Assembly: GCA_029565415.1 (NCBI GenBank) | Contig: JAKQOH010000166.1 | Coordinates: forward strand, 1-56,795 | Source: Candidatus Rifleibacteriota bacterium | Lineage (GTDB): Bacteria; Riflebacteria; Ozemobacteria; Ozemobacterales; Ozemobacteraceae | Direction of reading: 5' to 3' | DNA: 56,795 bases | Shown: positions 6,568 to 14,607 of the stretch, one piece after another | Layout: each line of letters starts with the position of its first letter | Numbering within the stretch: the stretch's first letter is position 1 | Translations under genes and position numbers: made by a program | The notes under the pieces: generated by a model | Told to the model about the DNA's origin: nothing | Seen by the model: the letters and a program-made list of their open reading frames with translations, nothing else | The model's database searches: none

Positions 6568-9500
6568 ATGAGACGGCTTTTTGGCGGCTACCTTTTCTGC
6601 TTTTACGCCATTGCGGCTTTGTTGCTCGTTTGCGCGCCGCTTGCCGCCGAACCGGGCGTTTCCGCGGCGGTCTCGGCGTTGCTCTCGGATGCCCGGACCG
6701 ATCTGGCCAAAGCGGTTTCCGAGCTTGACGAGCGCGATATTCCGGCGGCTTTGGGCGCGATCGAAGCGCTGAAGTTTCGCTCCCTTCACGGCGATGTCGC
6801 TCAGAAGCTCGAATCGATCGAAGCGGCGAAAAGCAGTTTGTTGAAACGACTTTCAGAATCCACAGGCATTTCCCTGACGAAAACCGAGCGCTGTAAGATA
6901 GCGGTTCCGGCCAGAACGGTGCGACTCGGCGATCTCGAGATCGCGATTCCGGCTCACTACGCGTCGGCTCAGCCTCTTCAGATTCTCGAATACGGCCCCG
7001 TCGGCGAAGCGGGCTCTCTGTTTCCCGATGTCTGGGCGACTTTTTCGTCGGACGGCAAACCGGTTTCGGCGCGCCTTCTCGTTGACGGAAAGCAGGTTTC
7101 GCAGCCTGAAATCAAGGGACGAACGGTTTTCTGGCGGCCGGCGATCACTGCCGAAACCATGTTCGCGATCGGCACGCATACCTTCGAACTGCATCTTACC
7201 GACGTCTCGCGAAAAACCGTTTCAGCCGCCTGGAAATGCACGGTCGGTATCGGCGCCCCGGCCAGGAACATCCCGATCGAAGAAGGCGTCGAGCGATCGC
7301 AACTCGTGCTCGATATGAAAGTGATTCTGCCAGGCGCGCCGGACGGATATCGCGTGGCGATCGTCGCCTGCGAAACCGCGAAGGGCGAGCGTTTCTTCCT
7401 ATATCGCATCTACAAGCCCGGCCGCATGAGCGCACCGTATCTTGAGGGCCGCACGCTGGCATGGCTGCGCTGGTTCGACGGTTCGCGAAAGCAAAACAGA
7501 ATCAGCATTTCGCCCAAAACCCAAGCCGCATTTCCGGGAAACGAGTTGCAGTTTTCCGCTTCTTACTCGATTGACGGCACCATTACGGAACCCCTGAAAT
7601 GGCAGGTTTCGCAAAACGGTCAAACCTGGGGCACGTCTGAGCCTACCGTTACCCTGATCCTCGGCATGACCTCAATCGAGGTGATCGCCTATCTGTCGTT
7701 CACCAATGACGGCAGCACCTGGAATCTCTCCGAATCGAGATGCGTCGGTCCGATCCTGCCCCAAACGCAGTGCCACCCTGATCGGAGCGGTTTGGCGACG
7801 CCCGAAAAAAACGGTTCGGTAAAGATTTCAGGCCATCGAACGATCTCGAACGCTGGGAAGGAGATCGAGCTTGTCGAAGGCCGATCGATTCCAATCTACG
7901 GCGGCGTTCTCACCGTCGTCAAATCTCGATGGAAGATCGCGGGCGGCTCGGTGGCTCCGCGCATCGAAGAACCTACGGCGTCTGAAACTCGCCTCCTGTT
8001 TTCCGAGCCGGGCTATGCCGAGCTGGTTCACGACATCGCTCTTTCGTTTCAATTCGGCGATGAAACGTATCCTGGTAACTCGTTCGCTCCGAAATGCTCC
8101 GGTCTGTTCGGCCTTTTTCAGACGCGATGCCAGACCGAATACGACGCGTTTCCGGCGGGAGTTCTTCTCGGCACGTCTCGAAACATCGCGTTGAAAAAGC
8201 TGGTGATGCATGTCAACGGCTCCAAGCGCGAGATTTCCCCGGGACAGCCCCTCGATTTTTCTTGGGAACTCGGCTCTTCCGCGCTGTTTCCACAATCTCC
8301 GCCCCTTGCGTTCACCGGTGTTCGCCTCTCGATCGCGCAAAAAGAGCCTGACCTCACGGTTCAAATTACCGGCGACGCTTTTCAGTATCAATTGACGCAT
8401 GATTCTCCTTTTTCCTCCGGCATGTACGTTCGCCCTGTGGCGAAGATTCATTCCGAATTCATCGATCAGGTCGACGAAGGTTTTCCAGCCGACTCTTGGA
8501 AGTGGATACCTTTTTTCGGAGCATTCCCATCGCTCGTTCGCGTCGAGATCGATCCGGCGCAGCCTCCGCCGATACGAGAGGGCGAAACGATCGCGTTCTC
8601 GGGTACGATACTGCCTCTCGAAGGAATGGGAACGGGCAAAATCGATGCGCACGAGAATACGATCGATCTTCTCGACGGGTATGAGGTTGTCGGGGTAAAC
8701 GAAGTCTCGTGGTTCGGGTCTCTTTCCGAACGGCGGAAGAAGCCCGTATCGAGCAATCGGGTCGACTGGAACTTCGGCTTCACGCCGCAGACCGGATCAG
8801 GCAGCTACGTCGTCGGCGCTGAAGCGGACATGACGGCTCGCGAGAAAAACACGGGTACTGAAGCGCCGGTTCGGGGATCGGGCGACGTTTCTCTGCTCGT
8901 CAAGCCCGGCTTGACGATCGTTTCGCCGTTCGACGGGTTCGGGTATCCGCTCGGTGCCGAGATCGAAGTCGTCACCGGCCTGGACGGAACGCCGGAAGAG
9001 TGGCGAAATATCTCGTGGAAACTCAACGGCAAGCCTTGGAAGCCCGACTCTGAATCGACGCCGCACCGGTTGCTGCTCGACAAGAAAGGCAAAAACGTGC
9101 TCGAAGCCGAGCTGCGGGTACCGTCGAGCACCGAGCCGAACGCCGAAGTGACGCTTTCGGCTTTGGCGACGTTCACCGTCGTTCCCGTCGAAGTCGTTTT
9201 GACCCCGACGCGGCAATTGAATGCGTTTGCGCCGGATCTCGAACAGCACGTGCAGCTCAATGTCACGCTCGGAACGACGCCGATTCACGAGATCAACAAG
9301 CCGGTGCCGTGGTTTGAAGAGGGGTTCGTCGCCGAACTTGCCGGAATCGAGTGGCGATCGGGGTTCGAGCCCGACCAGAACGGGGAGTTCATGCTCGATG
9401 AGAACGAGTTCGGCGGCACGGCGCGATTTCACTCACCCGGAGCATGTTCGGCGCTTGCGACGATTACCTTGCGCATCCGTTGTACCGACTCGAAGCGGGA

Positions 9501-11268
9501 GGATTCCGAAGAGCTGATTTTCCGCATCGCGGCCGCTCGCGCCGATCTCTGGGCATTTCCGCCGCCCGTCTGGAAAAGCGGTATCGAAGAGAATCTGCCG
9601 AGTCGCGCCGTAGCGAAGGCAAAGCGAACGTTCACCACGCGCTCGGGAACATTCTCATTCGTCGGCCGTACGTTCGGCTGGTCGAGTTCGGGCATCGAAC
9701 CGAGCGTCGTTCTTCAGCCGGCTCTTCCGGGCACCTTGCCGCTTCGGGCGAAAAGCATCGGTTTTGCCTGGAAAGGCCCCGAGGAAAACGCCGGCACGGG
9801 CCCGAAATACGCGCCCGTGATGGGCGCAGACCCTCGTCAGATCGTAATCTGCCAGGCCAGGCTCGGCTTTGCGTCCGGCGTTGAAATCATGTTCGAGCCG
9901 GTTTCAAAGGAAGTCGACGTCGAGCAGCTTGAAGATCTGCTCTCGGTCGGCGTCGAGCCGAGAGCGTTCACGATCGTCGCCGGCGGCAAGCAGGAACTTG
10001 TCTGTAAGCTCTACAAGCCCGGCTCAACGGACGGCGCCCTCGCCATGGAGCTGCTCGGCGGGGCTTTCAGAGGCGAACTGCGCGATCTCTCCTGGACGCA
10101 GCAGGGGCATGCGCTCGGCAGCGGCAATCCGTTCACGTATCGACCAGTGGCGACGGAAGATTCCGCGAATGCGATTACCGCGAAAGCTGTCGTCAGTCTC
10201 TTCGAGCGTGAGCCCGAAGCCTCCGACGACCCCGACCTCTTCGAGTTTTCGGGCATTTCGCAGCCTACGATTCTCGCGCCGAAAATAGAGTTATCGATCA
10301 CCGACCTGTTCGGCCCGGTTCCCAATGAAAACAAGAAGAACCCCGGCGCCTACGTTCATTTCAATATCGACAACGATAATTTCAATGTCAAACCCGGCGA
10401 AGACGAGTTCACGGGAAAGCCGATGCCCGATTACACCGAGACCGACCATGTCGAGGGCGAAAACGATCTTTGCACGGCGAAGATCGTGTTTCCGAATCTG
10501 AACGTCGGCGTGGTGAGCTTGAGGCGCGACAACGCTCAGCTCCGCGTCTGGAGTTCCCCGACGAAAGAAGCGTCTTCGGCGATTCTGGTGACCGACGACG
10601 AACGCCATTGGAACCTGGCGATCGACACCGAGCGCGAGCAGTTCGAAGAGATCAAGGATCGGCTGTGGGTGGAAGGCTGCGGGCCCGACTCATCGGGCCT
10701 GGGCGTGACCTACACATATCGAGCCGAGAAGTATTCAACCGCCGACTGGGTCAAATACACATTCCTCTCCGCCGCCTGCGGCCGCCAGCCGACGCCGCTT
10801 GAAGAAAGAGTATTAAAAGACGGCATGGGCCTCAGAATAGTCGGATGCGAATACTCCATTACGGGCGGCCCGGACAAGCGATACAACTGCATTGCATGGT
10901 CCGTCGGCGAAGACACGGTTTTTTATGAAGGTGTCATTAAGGATCCACCGTCAGGAACGGTCAGTATAGATGCCGAATACGGCAACAAAGACGATAAATT
11001 TACGTATGATGACGACTTGGACCCGTTCTACAAACAAAAGGGGTTTGAACGAATAACGAGTGCTGAAGAGCAAGATGCCGAACATGCCGATGTTGTCTAC
11101 TTTTCCGGTAATCATGCGGCCCGAAAGAAGAACTGCTCCGACGGCAAGAAAAAATGGATCATTTTTGAAAGCAAGCTCGGATCCAACATGCGAATAGAAC
11201 ATATTCTAGACCAGATTTCTCATGGTAACTACGGAGAGCCGTGTAGATATTACAGAAAATCGAGGTAA
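6568..11268 (+). CDS. Giant secreted Ig-like protein with polymorphic toxin-like C-terminal tip
   Basis: 1566 residues. A Sec signal occupies 1-27. The body (about 30-1400) is a series of beta-rich, Ig-like segments with repeated calls such as EIEVVTGLDGTPEEWRNISW and GELRDLSWTQQGHALGSGNP, so it is probably an extended surface stalk. From about residue 1408 (base ~10800) the base composition becomes visibly A/T-richer and a new domain begins: YNCIAW (Cys1441), HAAR (His1516), SKLG and RIEH (His1545). From memory, this NCIAW-HAAR-SKLG-IEH order is that of a C-terminal domain family of unknown function (DUF7689) in polymorphic toxins; Cys and His could form a papain/NlpC-like site. The next gene, 5 bp away, looks like the immunity protein. 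Pieces of the body recur downstream as pseudogene fragments. Toxin activity is inference. Confidence 0.7.
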   Translation: MRRLFGGYLFCFYAIAALLLVCAPLAAEPGVSAAVSALLSDARTDLAKAVSELDERDIPAALGAIEALKFRSLHGDVAQKLESIEAAKSSLLKRLSESTGISLTKTERCKIAVPARTVRLGDLEIAIPAHYASAQPLQILEYGPVGEAGSLFPDVWATFSSDGKPVSARLLVDGKQVSQPEIKGRTVFWRPAITAETMFAIGTHTFELHLTDVSRKTVSAAWKCTVGIGAPARNIPIEEGVERSQLVLDMKVILPGAPDGYRVAIVACETAKGERFFLYRIYKPGRMSAPYLEGRTLAWLRWFDGSRKQNRISISPKTQAAFPGNELQFSASYSIDGTITEPLKWQVSQNGQTWGTSEPTVTLILGMTSIEVIAYLSFTNDGSTWNLSESRCVGPILPQTQCHPDRSGLATPEKNGSVKISGHRTISNAGKEIELVEGRSIPIYGGVLTVVKSRWKIAGGSVAPRIEEPTASETRLLFSEPGYAELVHDIALSFQFGDETYPGNSFAPKCSGLFGLFQTRCQTEYDAFPAGVLLGTSRNIALKKLVMHVNGSKREISPGQPLDFSWELGSSALFPQSPPLAFTGVRLSIAQKEPDLTVQITGDAFQYQLTHDSPFSSGMYVRPVAKIHSEFIDQVDEGFPADSWKWIPFFGAFPSLVRVEIDPAQPPPIREGETIAFSGTILPLEGMGTGKIDAHENTIDLLDGYEVVGVNEVSWFGSLSERRKKPVSSNRVDWNFGFTPQTGSGSYVVGAEADMTAREKNTGTEAPVRGSGDVSLLVKPGLTIVSPFDGFGYPLGAEIEVVTGLDGTPEEWRNISWKLNGKPWKPDSESTPHRLLLDKKGKNVLEAELRVPSSTEPNAEVTLSALATFTVVPVEVVLTPTRQLNAFAPDLEQHVQLNVTLGTTPIHEINKPVPWFEEGFVAELAGIEWRSGFEPDQNGEFMLDENEFGGTARFHSPGACSALATITLRIRCTDSKREDSEELIFRIAAARADLWAFPPPVWKSGIEENLPSRAVAKAKRTFTTRSGTFSFVGRTFGWSSSGIEPSVVLQPALPGTLPLRAKSIGFAWKGPEENAGTGPKYAPVMGADPRQIVICQARLGFASGVEIMFEPVSKEVDVEQLEDLLSVGVEPRAFTIVAGGKQELVCKLYKPGSTDGALAMELLGGAFRGELRDLSWTQQGHALGSGNPFTYRPVATEDSANAITAKAVVSLFEREPEASDDPDLFEFSGISQPTILAPKIELSITDLFGPVPNENKKNPGAYVHFNIDNDNFNVKPGEDEFTGKPMPDYTETDHVEGENDLCTAKIVFPNLNVGVVSLRRDNAQLRVWSSPTKEASSAILVTDDERHWNLAIDTEREQFEEIKDRLWVEGCGPDSSGLGVTYTYRAEKYSTADWVKYTFLSAACGRQPTPLEERVLKDGMGLRIVGCEYSITGGPDKRYNCIAWSVGEDTVFYEGVIKDPPSGTVSIDAEYGNKDDKFTYDDDLDPFYKQKGFERITSAEEQDAEHADVVYFSGNHAARKKNCSDGKKKWIIFESKLGSNMRIEHILDQISHGNYGEPCRYYRKSR

Positions 11269-11273
11269 AACAG

Positions 11274-11942
11274 ATGAAAGAGAAAATATTTCTTGTTTTA
11301 TTATTCATGACAATATCAATAATGTCCTACGGAGAAATTCCTGACGCAGAAACGAGAAGACTCTTCGAGGTCAGATATAAGATATGGAATGATGAATATA
11401 ATAGAGTAAAAGAGTTTTTAACCTTTCGCAGCGGCGAGTCTATGAAGGAATTCAAAGAAGGAATTGTCGGCATGGGAGTGAAAATTCTCCCGATTCTTAT
11501 CAAAAGAATGTATCAAGACGACAGATTGATATATGCAGTCATTGATGTTTCAGGCTGGCGGCTTATACCGGGTGAAATGCAGTTGCGTTCTCAACGCGGA
11601 ATATCTTGGGAGGATTACTATGCCCAATGGTGGAAAGCCGGCCAGTCAGGAGTCAAAAAACTTTTTGAGGATCGATATAAACAGTGGAAAGAAGTAAAGC
11701 CAACATCAAAAAAAGATGCTGATCAGGCACTTATTAATATAAGATCTCTCGGCGTGGCATGTTTGCCGTATCTTTTTGAAAAGATAGAAAACAACGAGAC
11801 GATTTTCCTTCCTCTTGTCGCTAGTTTAACTCAAAACATTGTCCGATCGGACATGACTGCTTCCGAAAGCATCAATTGGTGGAAGAAAAACAAAAACGAT
11901 TGGCTGATTCCGTTCCCCGACCAAAATCTATATGATAGATAA
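11274..11942 (+). CDS. Predicted exported immunity protein for the upstream toxin tip
   Basis: 222 residues, A/T-rich like the adjacent tip and unlike the GC-rich surroundings. Residues 1-20 are a signal peptide (MKEKIFLVLLFMTISIMSYG), placing it in the periplasm. The mature part looks internally duplicated: each half has F-E-x-R-Y-K-x-W, then a helix ending GVxxLPxL, then a WWK segment (near 118-121 and 206-208). This suggests a pair of HEAT-like repeats. It starts 5 bp after the stop of the giant gene, so it is co-transcribed. Position, small size, shared base composition and export fit an immunity protein against a toxin acting in the periplasm or at the envelope. I recognise no named family with confidence. 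Confidence 0.6.
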   Translation: MKEKIFLVLLFMTISIMSYGEIPDAETRRLFEVRYKIWNDEYNRVKEFLTFRSGESMKEFKEGIVGMGVKILPILIKRMYQDDRLIYAVIDVSGWRLIPGEMQLRSQRGISWEDYYAQWWKAGQSGVKKLFEDRYKQWKEVKPTSKKDADQALINIRSLGVACLPYLFEKIENNETIFLPLVASLTQNIVRSDMTASESINWWKKNKNDWLIPFPDQNLYDR

Positions 11943-11956
11943 CAATATATGGAGTT

Positions 11957-12098
11957 GACCATGTCGAGGGCGAAAACGATCTTTGCTCGGCGAAGATCGT
12001 GTTTCCGAATCTGAACGTCGGCGTGGTGAGCTTGAGGCGCGACAACGCTCAGCTCCGCGTCTGGAGTTCTCCGACGACGAACACTGCCAAGCCATGGT
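11957..12098 (+). pseudogene. Scaffold fragment duplicated from the giant secreted protein
   Basis: Bases 11957 to about 12083 nearly copy 10444-10562 of the giant gene (the segment some 240-360 bp upstream of the toxin tip), with a deletion joining it to the GACGACGAAC copy near 10599. In the scaffold frame it stops at TAG near 12096-12098. No start, signal or upstream domain is present. It has the layout of an orphan toxin cassette: shared pre-tip sequence followed by unrelated sequence. Confidence 0.7.
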
Positions 12099-12228
12099 AG
12101 GTTTTGTTGTTATCCACAACAGAAGCGGGATCCTGGAAAAGGACGGATACGCTGCCCGGGCGAAAATGCGGGCGGCACATCAAATCAACATCCCAGCGCG
12201 ATATCTTGTCGAATTGGTGTCCAAATAA
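12084..12228 (+). other. Short unassigned reading frame after the scaffold fragment
   Basis: A frame running through to TAA 12226-12228 encodes about 48 residues ending AAHQINIPARYLVELVSK, in a frame different from the scaffold fragment. It reads like the tail of a real protein (charged, helical) but I recognise no family. It could be a displaced toxin or immunity tail; a functional gene is not supported. Confidence 0.3.
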
Positions 12229-12260
12229 CCGGGTGCGGTACGATCGAAAGGAAGTCATTC

Positions 12261-12764
12261 ATGAAGCTTGCCACTCTTTGTTACGTTCGCCGGGACGGGC
12301 GGACGCTGATGCTCCACCGCAACAAACGACCCGATGACACGCATTTCGGCAAATGGAACGGCCTCGGCGGCAAGTTCGACCAGGGGGAAACCCCGGAAGA
12401 GTGCGCCCGCCGCGAGATCCGCGAGGAGAGCGGCCTCGAGGCGCACATGCTCGATCTGAAGGGCGTCATCACCTTCCCGAAGTTCGCGAAGAACGAAGAC
12501 TGGTATGTCTTCCTGTTCGTCGCCCAGGCCGACGGCGAGCCGATCGCCGAGTGCCCCGAAGGCGAGCTCGTCTGGATCGACGATGCGAACCTGCTCTCGC
12601 TCAACCTGTGGGAGGGCGACGAGATCTTCATCCCCTGGCTCGACCGCCCCGACTTCTTCTCGGCCCGCTTCGCCTACGAAAACGGCCGCCTGAAATCCCA
12701 TGAGGCCCGCTTTTATCCCGCTTCGCCATGCCTCGAATCGGGCGCTTCTTCCCGGCGGCCATGA
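12261..12764 (+). CDS. Nudix hydrolase (MutT-like)
   Basis: A 167-residue protein whose Nudix box, G-x5-E-x7-REIREESG, begins at GGKFDQGETPEE; all metal-binding Glu residues are present. The order (CYVRRDGRTLMLHR, then GKWNGLGGK) matches 8-oxo-dGTP diphosphatase-type Nudix enzymes that clean the nucleotide pool. GAAAGGAAG precedes ATG 12261. The C-terminus runs about 20 residues past the point where a second, truncated copy of this gene end (14410-14493) stops, so this copy may have lost its original stop. It lies between scaffold fragments of the giant gene, which marks a rearranged region. Exact substrate is unproven. Confidence 0.85.
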   Translation: MKLATLCYVRRDGRTLMLHRNKRPDDTHFGKWNGLGGKFDQGETPEECARREIREESGLEAHMLDLKGVITFPKFAKNEDWYVFLFVAQADGEPIAECPEGELVWIDDANLLSLNLWEGDEIFIPWLDRPDFFSARFAYENGRLKSHEARFYPASPCLESGASSRRP

Positions 12765-12766
12765 TA

Positions 12767-12922
12767 TCCATGGAAGAACGCAGGGCCGAAGGTGCTGCCG
12801 CTCGTTGGCTGTCTTCCGCAACGGTGCCACAAGGCTGACGAAGAACGGGGCGCCTGCGACGAACAGACCGCTTTCCCGAACAGCTTGATCGAAACGTTCC
12901 AATGGAGTGGTGAATCCTTGCC
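12767..12922. other. Intergenic sequence between Nudix and EamA genes
   Basis: About 155 bp with no recognisable gene, hairpin or promoter. Given the duplications on both sides it may be decayed coding sequence. Confidence 0.3.
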
Positions 12923-13966
12923 ATGAAGATCCCGATGGGAGTTTCCTACGCAATTCTGGCTGCCATGCTCTTCGGCAGCACGACGCCGGTCGCCAAATTC
13001 ATCATCCGGGATATCCATCCGGTGATTCTGGCGGCAATTCTGTATCTCGGCTCGGGGGTCGGGCTTTTCCTCACTCGCTGGATCACCGGTTCGCGCTCCA
13101 GGGAAGCCGCCCTGCAACGAAGCAGTATGCCCTGGCTGCTCGGCGCGATCCTGTTCGGAGGAATTCTCGCCCCCGTCCTGCTGATGGCCGGCTTGAAGCT
13201 CACGCCTGCGTCGTCGGCCTCGCTTCTGCTGAATCTTGAAGGCGTATTCACCGCTCTGATCGCATGGGTGACTTTCCGGGAAAACTTCGATCGAAGAATA
13301 GCTATTGGTATGGCATTCATCGTCGTCGGCGGAATCGTCCTGACATGCCAGGGAGAGGCCCGGATGGAGCTTTCCTGGGGGGCCGTTCTCATCGTTCTCG
13401 CCTGTATCTGCTGGGGGCTGGATAACAACTTCACCCAGAAGGTCTCCTCGAGCGATCCTTACCAGGTCGCATCGATCAAGGGCCTGGTGGCCGGGATCTT
13501 CAACCTCGCGGTTTCCGCATCCCTGGGAGCGGCTCACTGTCCGCTTGCGCACGCCCTCTGGGGGCTGCTCCTCGGGTTTTTCGGGTATGGCCTGAGCCTG
13601 GCCTTTTTCGTCATCTCCCTGCGGCACATCGGAACCGCCAGGACCGGCGCCTACTTTTCCTTCGCCCCGTTTTGGGGAACGATCCTGTCCATCCTTATCC
13701 TGAATGAACCCATCACCGGAAATCTCCTTACCGCCGGCATCCTGATGGCCATCGGTCTTTGGCTCCATCTCACCGAGTCACATGCCCACCAGCATCTCCA
13801 TGACGAGTTCGTCCATGATCACAAGCACGAGCACGATGAGCATCATCAGCACGCCCATGATGGGAGCGGGGAGGCATCCGATACCCATTCCCATCCTCAT
13901 CGGCATGAGAAGATCAACCACAGTCATGTGCATTTCCCCGATATCCATCACCGGCATAGTCATTGA
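12923..13966 (+). CDS. EamA/DMT family transporter with histidine-rich tail
   Basis: 347 residues. Ten hydrophobic segments in two EamA repeats fill residues 1-285: the first begins MGVSYAILAAMLFGSTTPVAK, the second WGAVLIVLACICWGLDNNFTQK. The last ~60 residues are almost a third His (HEHDEHHQHAHD, HSHPHRHE, HHRHSH), a metal-binding cytoplasmic or periplasmic tail. From memory a related DMT subgroup ends in HSHPHYPDIHHRH, close to HSHVHFPDIHHRH here, so the tail is a family trait. Divalent metal (Ni, Co or Zn) export or sensing is plausible but not shown. The gene is bracketed by fragments of the giant gene and of the Nudix gene, so it may have been inserted there. Confidence 0.82.
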   Translation: MKIPMGVSYAILAAMLFGSTTPVAKFIIRDIHPVILAAILYLGSGVGLFLTRWITGSRSREAALQRSSMPWLLGAILFGGILAPVLLMAGLKLTPASSASLLLNLEGVFTALIAWVTFRENFDRRIAIGMAFIVVGGIVLTCQGEARMELSWGAVLIVLACICWGLDNNFTQKVSSSDPYQVASIKGLVAGIFNLAVSASLGAAHCPLAHALWGLLLGFFGYGLSLAFFVISLRHIGTARTGAYFSFAPFWGTILSILILNEPITGNLLTAGILMAIGLWLHLTESHAHQHLHDEFVHDHKHEHDEHHQHAHDGSGEASDTHSHPHRHEKINHSHVHFPDIHHRHSH

Positions 13967-14018
13967 TATATAAACCAGCATGCATGGCTGGAAGATGAGG
14001 GCGTTCCAGAAGAACCAT

Positions 14019-14409
14019 TCGGTGCCGAGATCGAAGTCGTCACCGGCCTTGACGGAACGCCGGAAGAGTGGCGAAATATCTCGTGGAAACTCAACGGCAA
14101 GCCGTGGAAGCCTGACTCTGAATCGCCGCCGCACCGATTGCTGCTCGACAAAAAGGGCAAAAACGTGCTCGAAGCCGAGCTGCGGGTACCGTCGAGCACC
14201 GAGCCGAGAGCGTTCACGATCGTCGCCGGCGGCAAGCAGGAACTTGTCTGTAAGCTCTACAAGCCCGACTCAACGGACGGCGCCCTCGCCATGGAGCTGC
14301 TCGACGGGGCTTTCAAAGCCGAACTGCGCGATCTCTCCTGGACGCAGCAGGGGCATGTGCTCGGCAGCGGCAATCCGTTCACGTATCGACCTGTGGCGAC
14401 GGAAGATTC
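14019..14409 (+). pseudogene. Mosaic scaffold fragment of the giant secreted protein
   Basis: Two separated parts of the giant gene are fused in frame. Bases 14019 to ~14207 copy 8951-9138, and ~14201-14410 copy 9955-10164; the joint is at the shared GAGCCGA. The fused frame reads ...RVPSSTEP-RAFTIVAGG... and stays open. It has no start, signal or N-terminal domains. By eye the second block differs from the source at about six positions in 200, mostly amino-acid changing. It is a remnant of a paralogue or of a recombined cassette. Confidence 0.8.
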
Positions 14410-14493
14410 CTCGACCGCTCCGACTTCATCTCGGCCCGCTTCACCTACGAAAACGGCCGCCTGGCATCGCATGAGGTGTTCAGATATCCCTGA
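14410..14493 (+). pseudogene. Truncated Nudix gene end
   Basis: 27 codons (LDRSDFISARFTYENGRLAS..., ending FRYP and stop) match the C-terminal part of the intact Nudix hydrolase (LDRPDFFSARFAYENGRLKS). It is joined directly to the end of the scaffold mosaic and lies in a different frame from it. It shows that a scaffold-plus-Nudix unit once existed in at least two copies. Confidence 0.75.
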
Positions 14494-14607
14494 CGACGCA
14501 CAAGACAGGGCTTGCGGCTGTCGAAACTCATTCTGGCCTGACCGCCGAGAGAGTGATATCTTGTCGGGGTCGCCACATCAAACTTTGCACGGGATCAGGA
14601 TCACGAC

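Noticed and set aside
6568..11268. Giant protein as a simple adhesin without toxin
   Set aside because: Not excluded, but the composition break at the tip, the tip motifs and the coupled exported small protein favour a toxin-immunity module; the adhesin role may still apply to the body.
13778..14235. Minus-strand frames with Met/Val-rich sequence after EamA
   Set aside because: They are the antisense of the His-rich tail and of the scaffold fragment.
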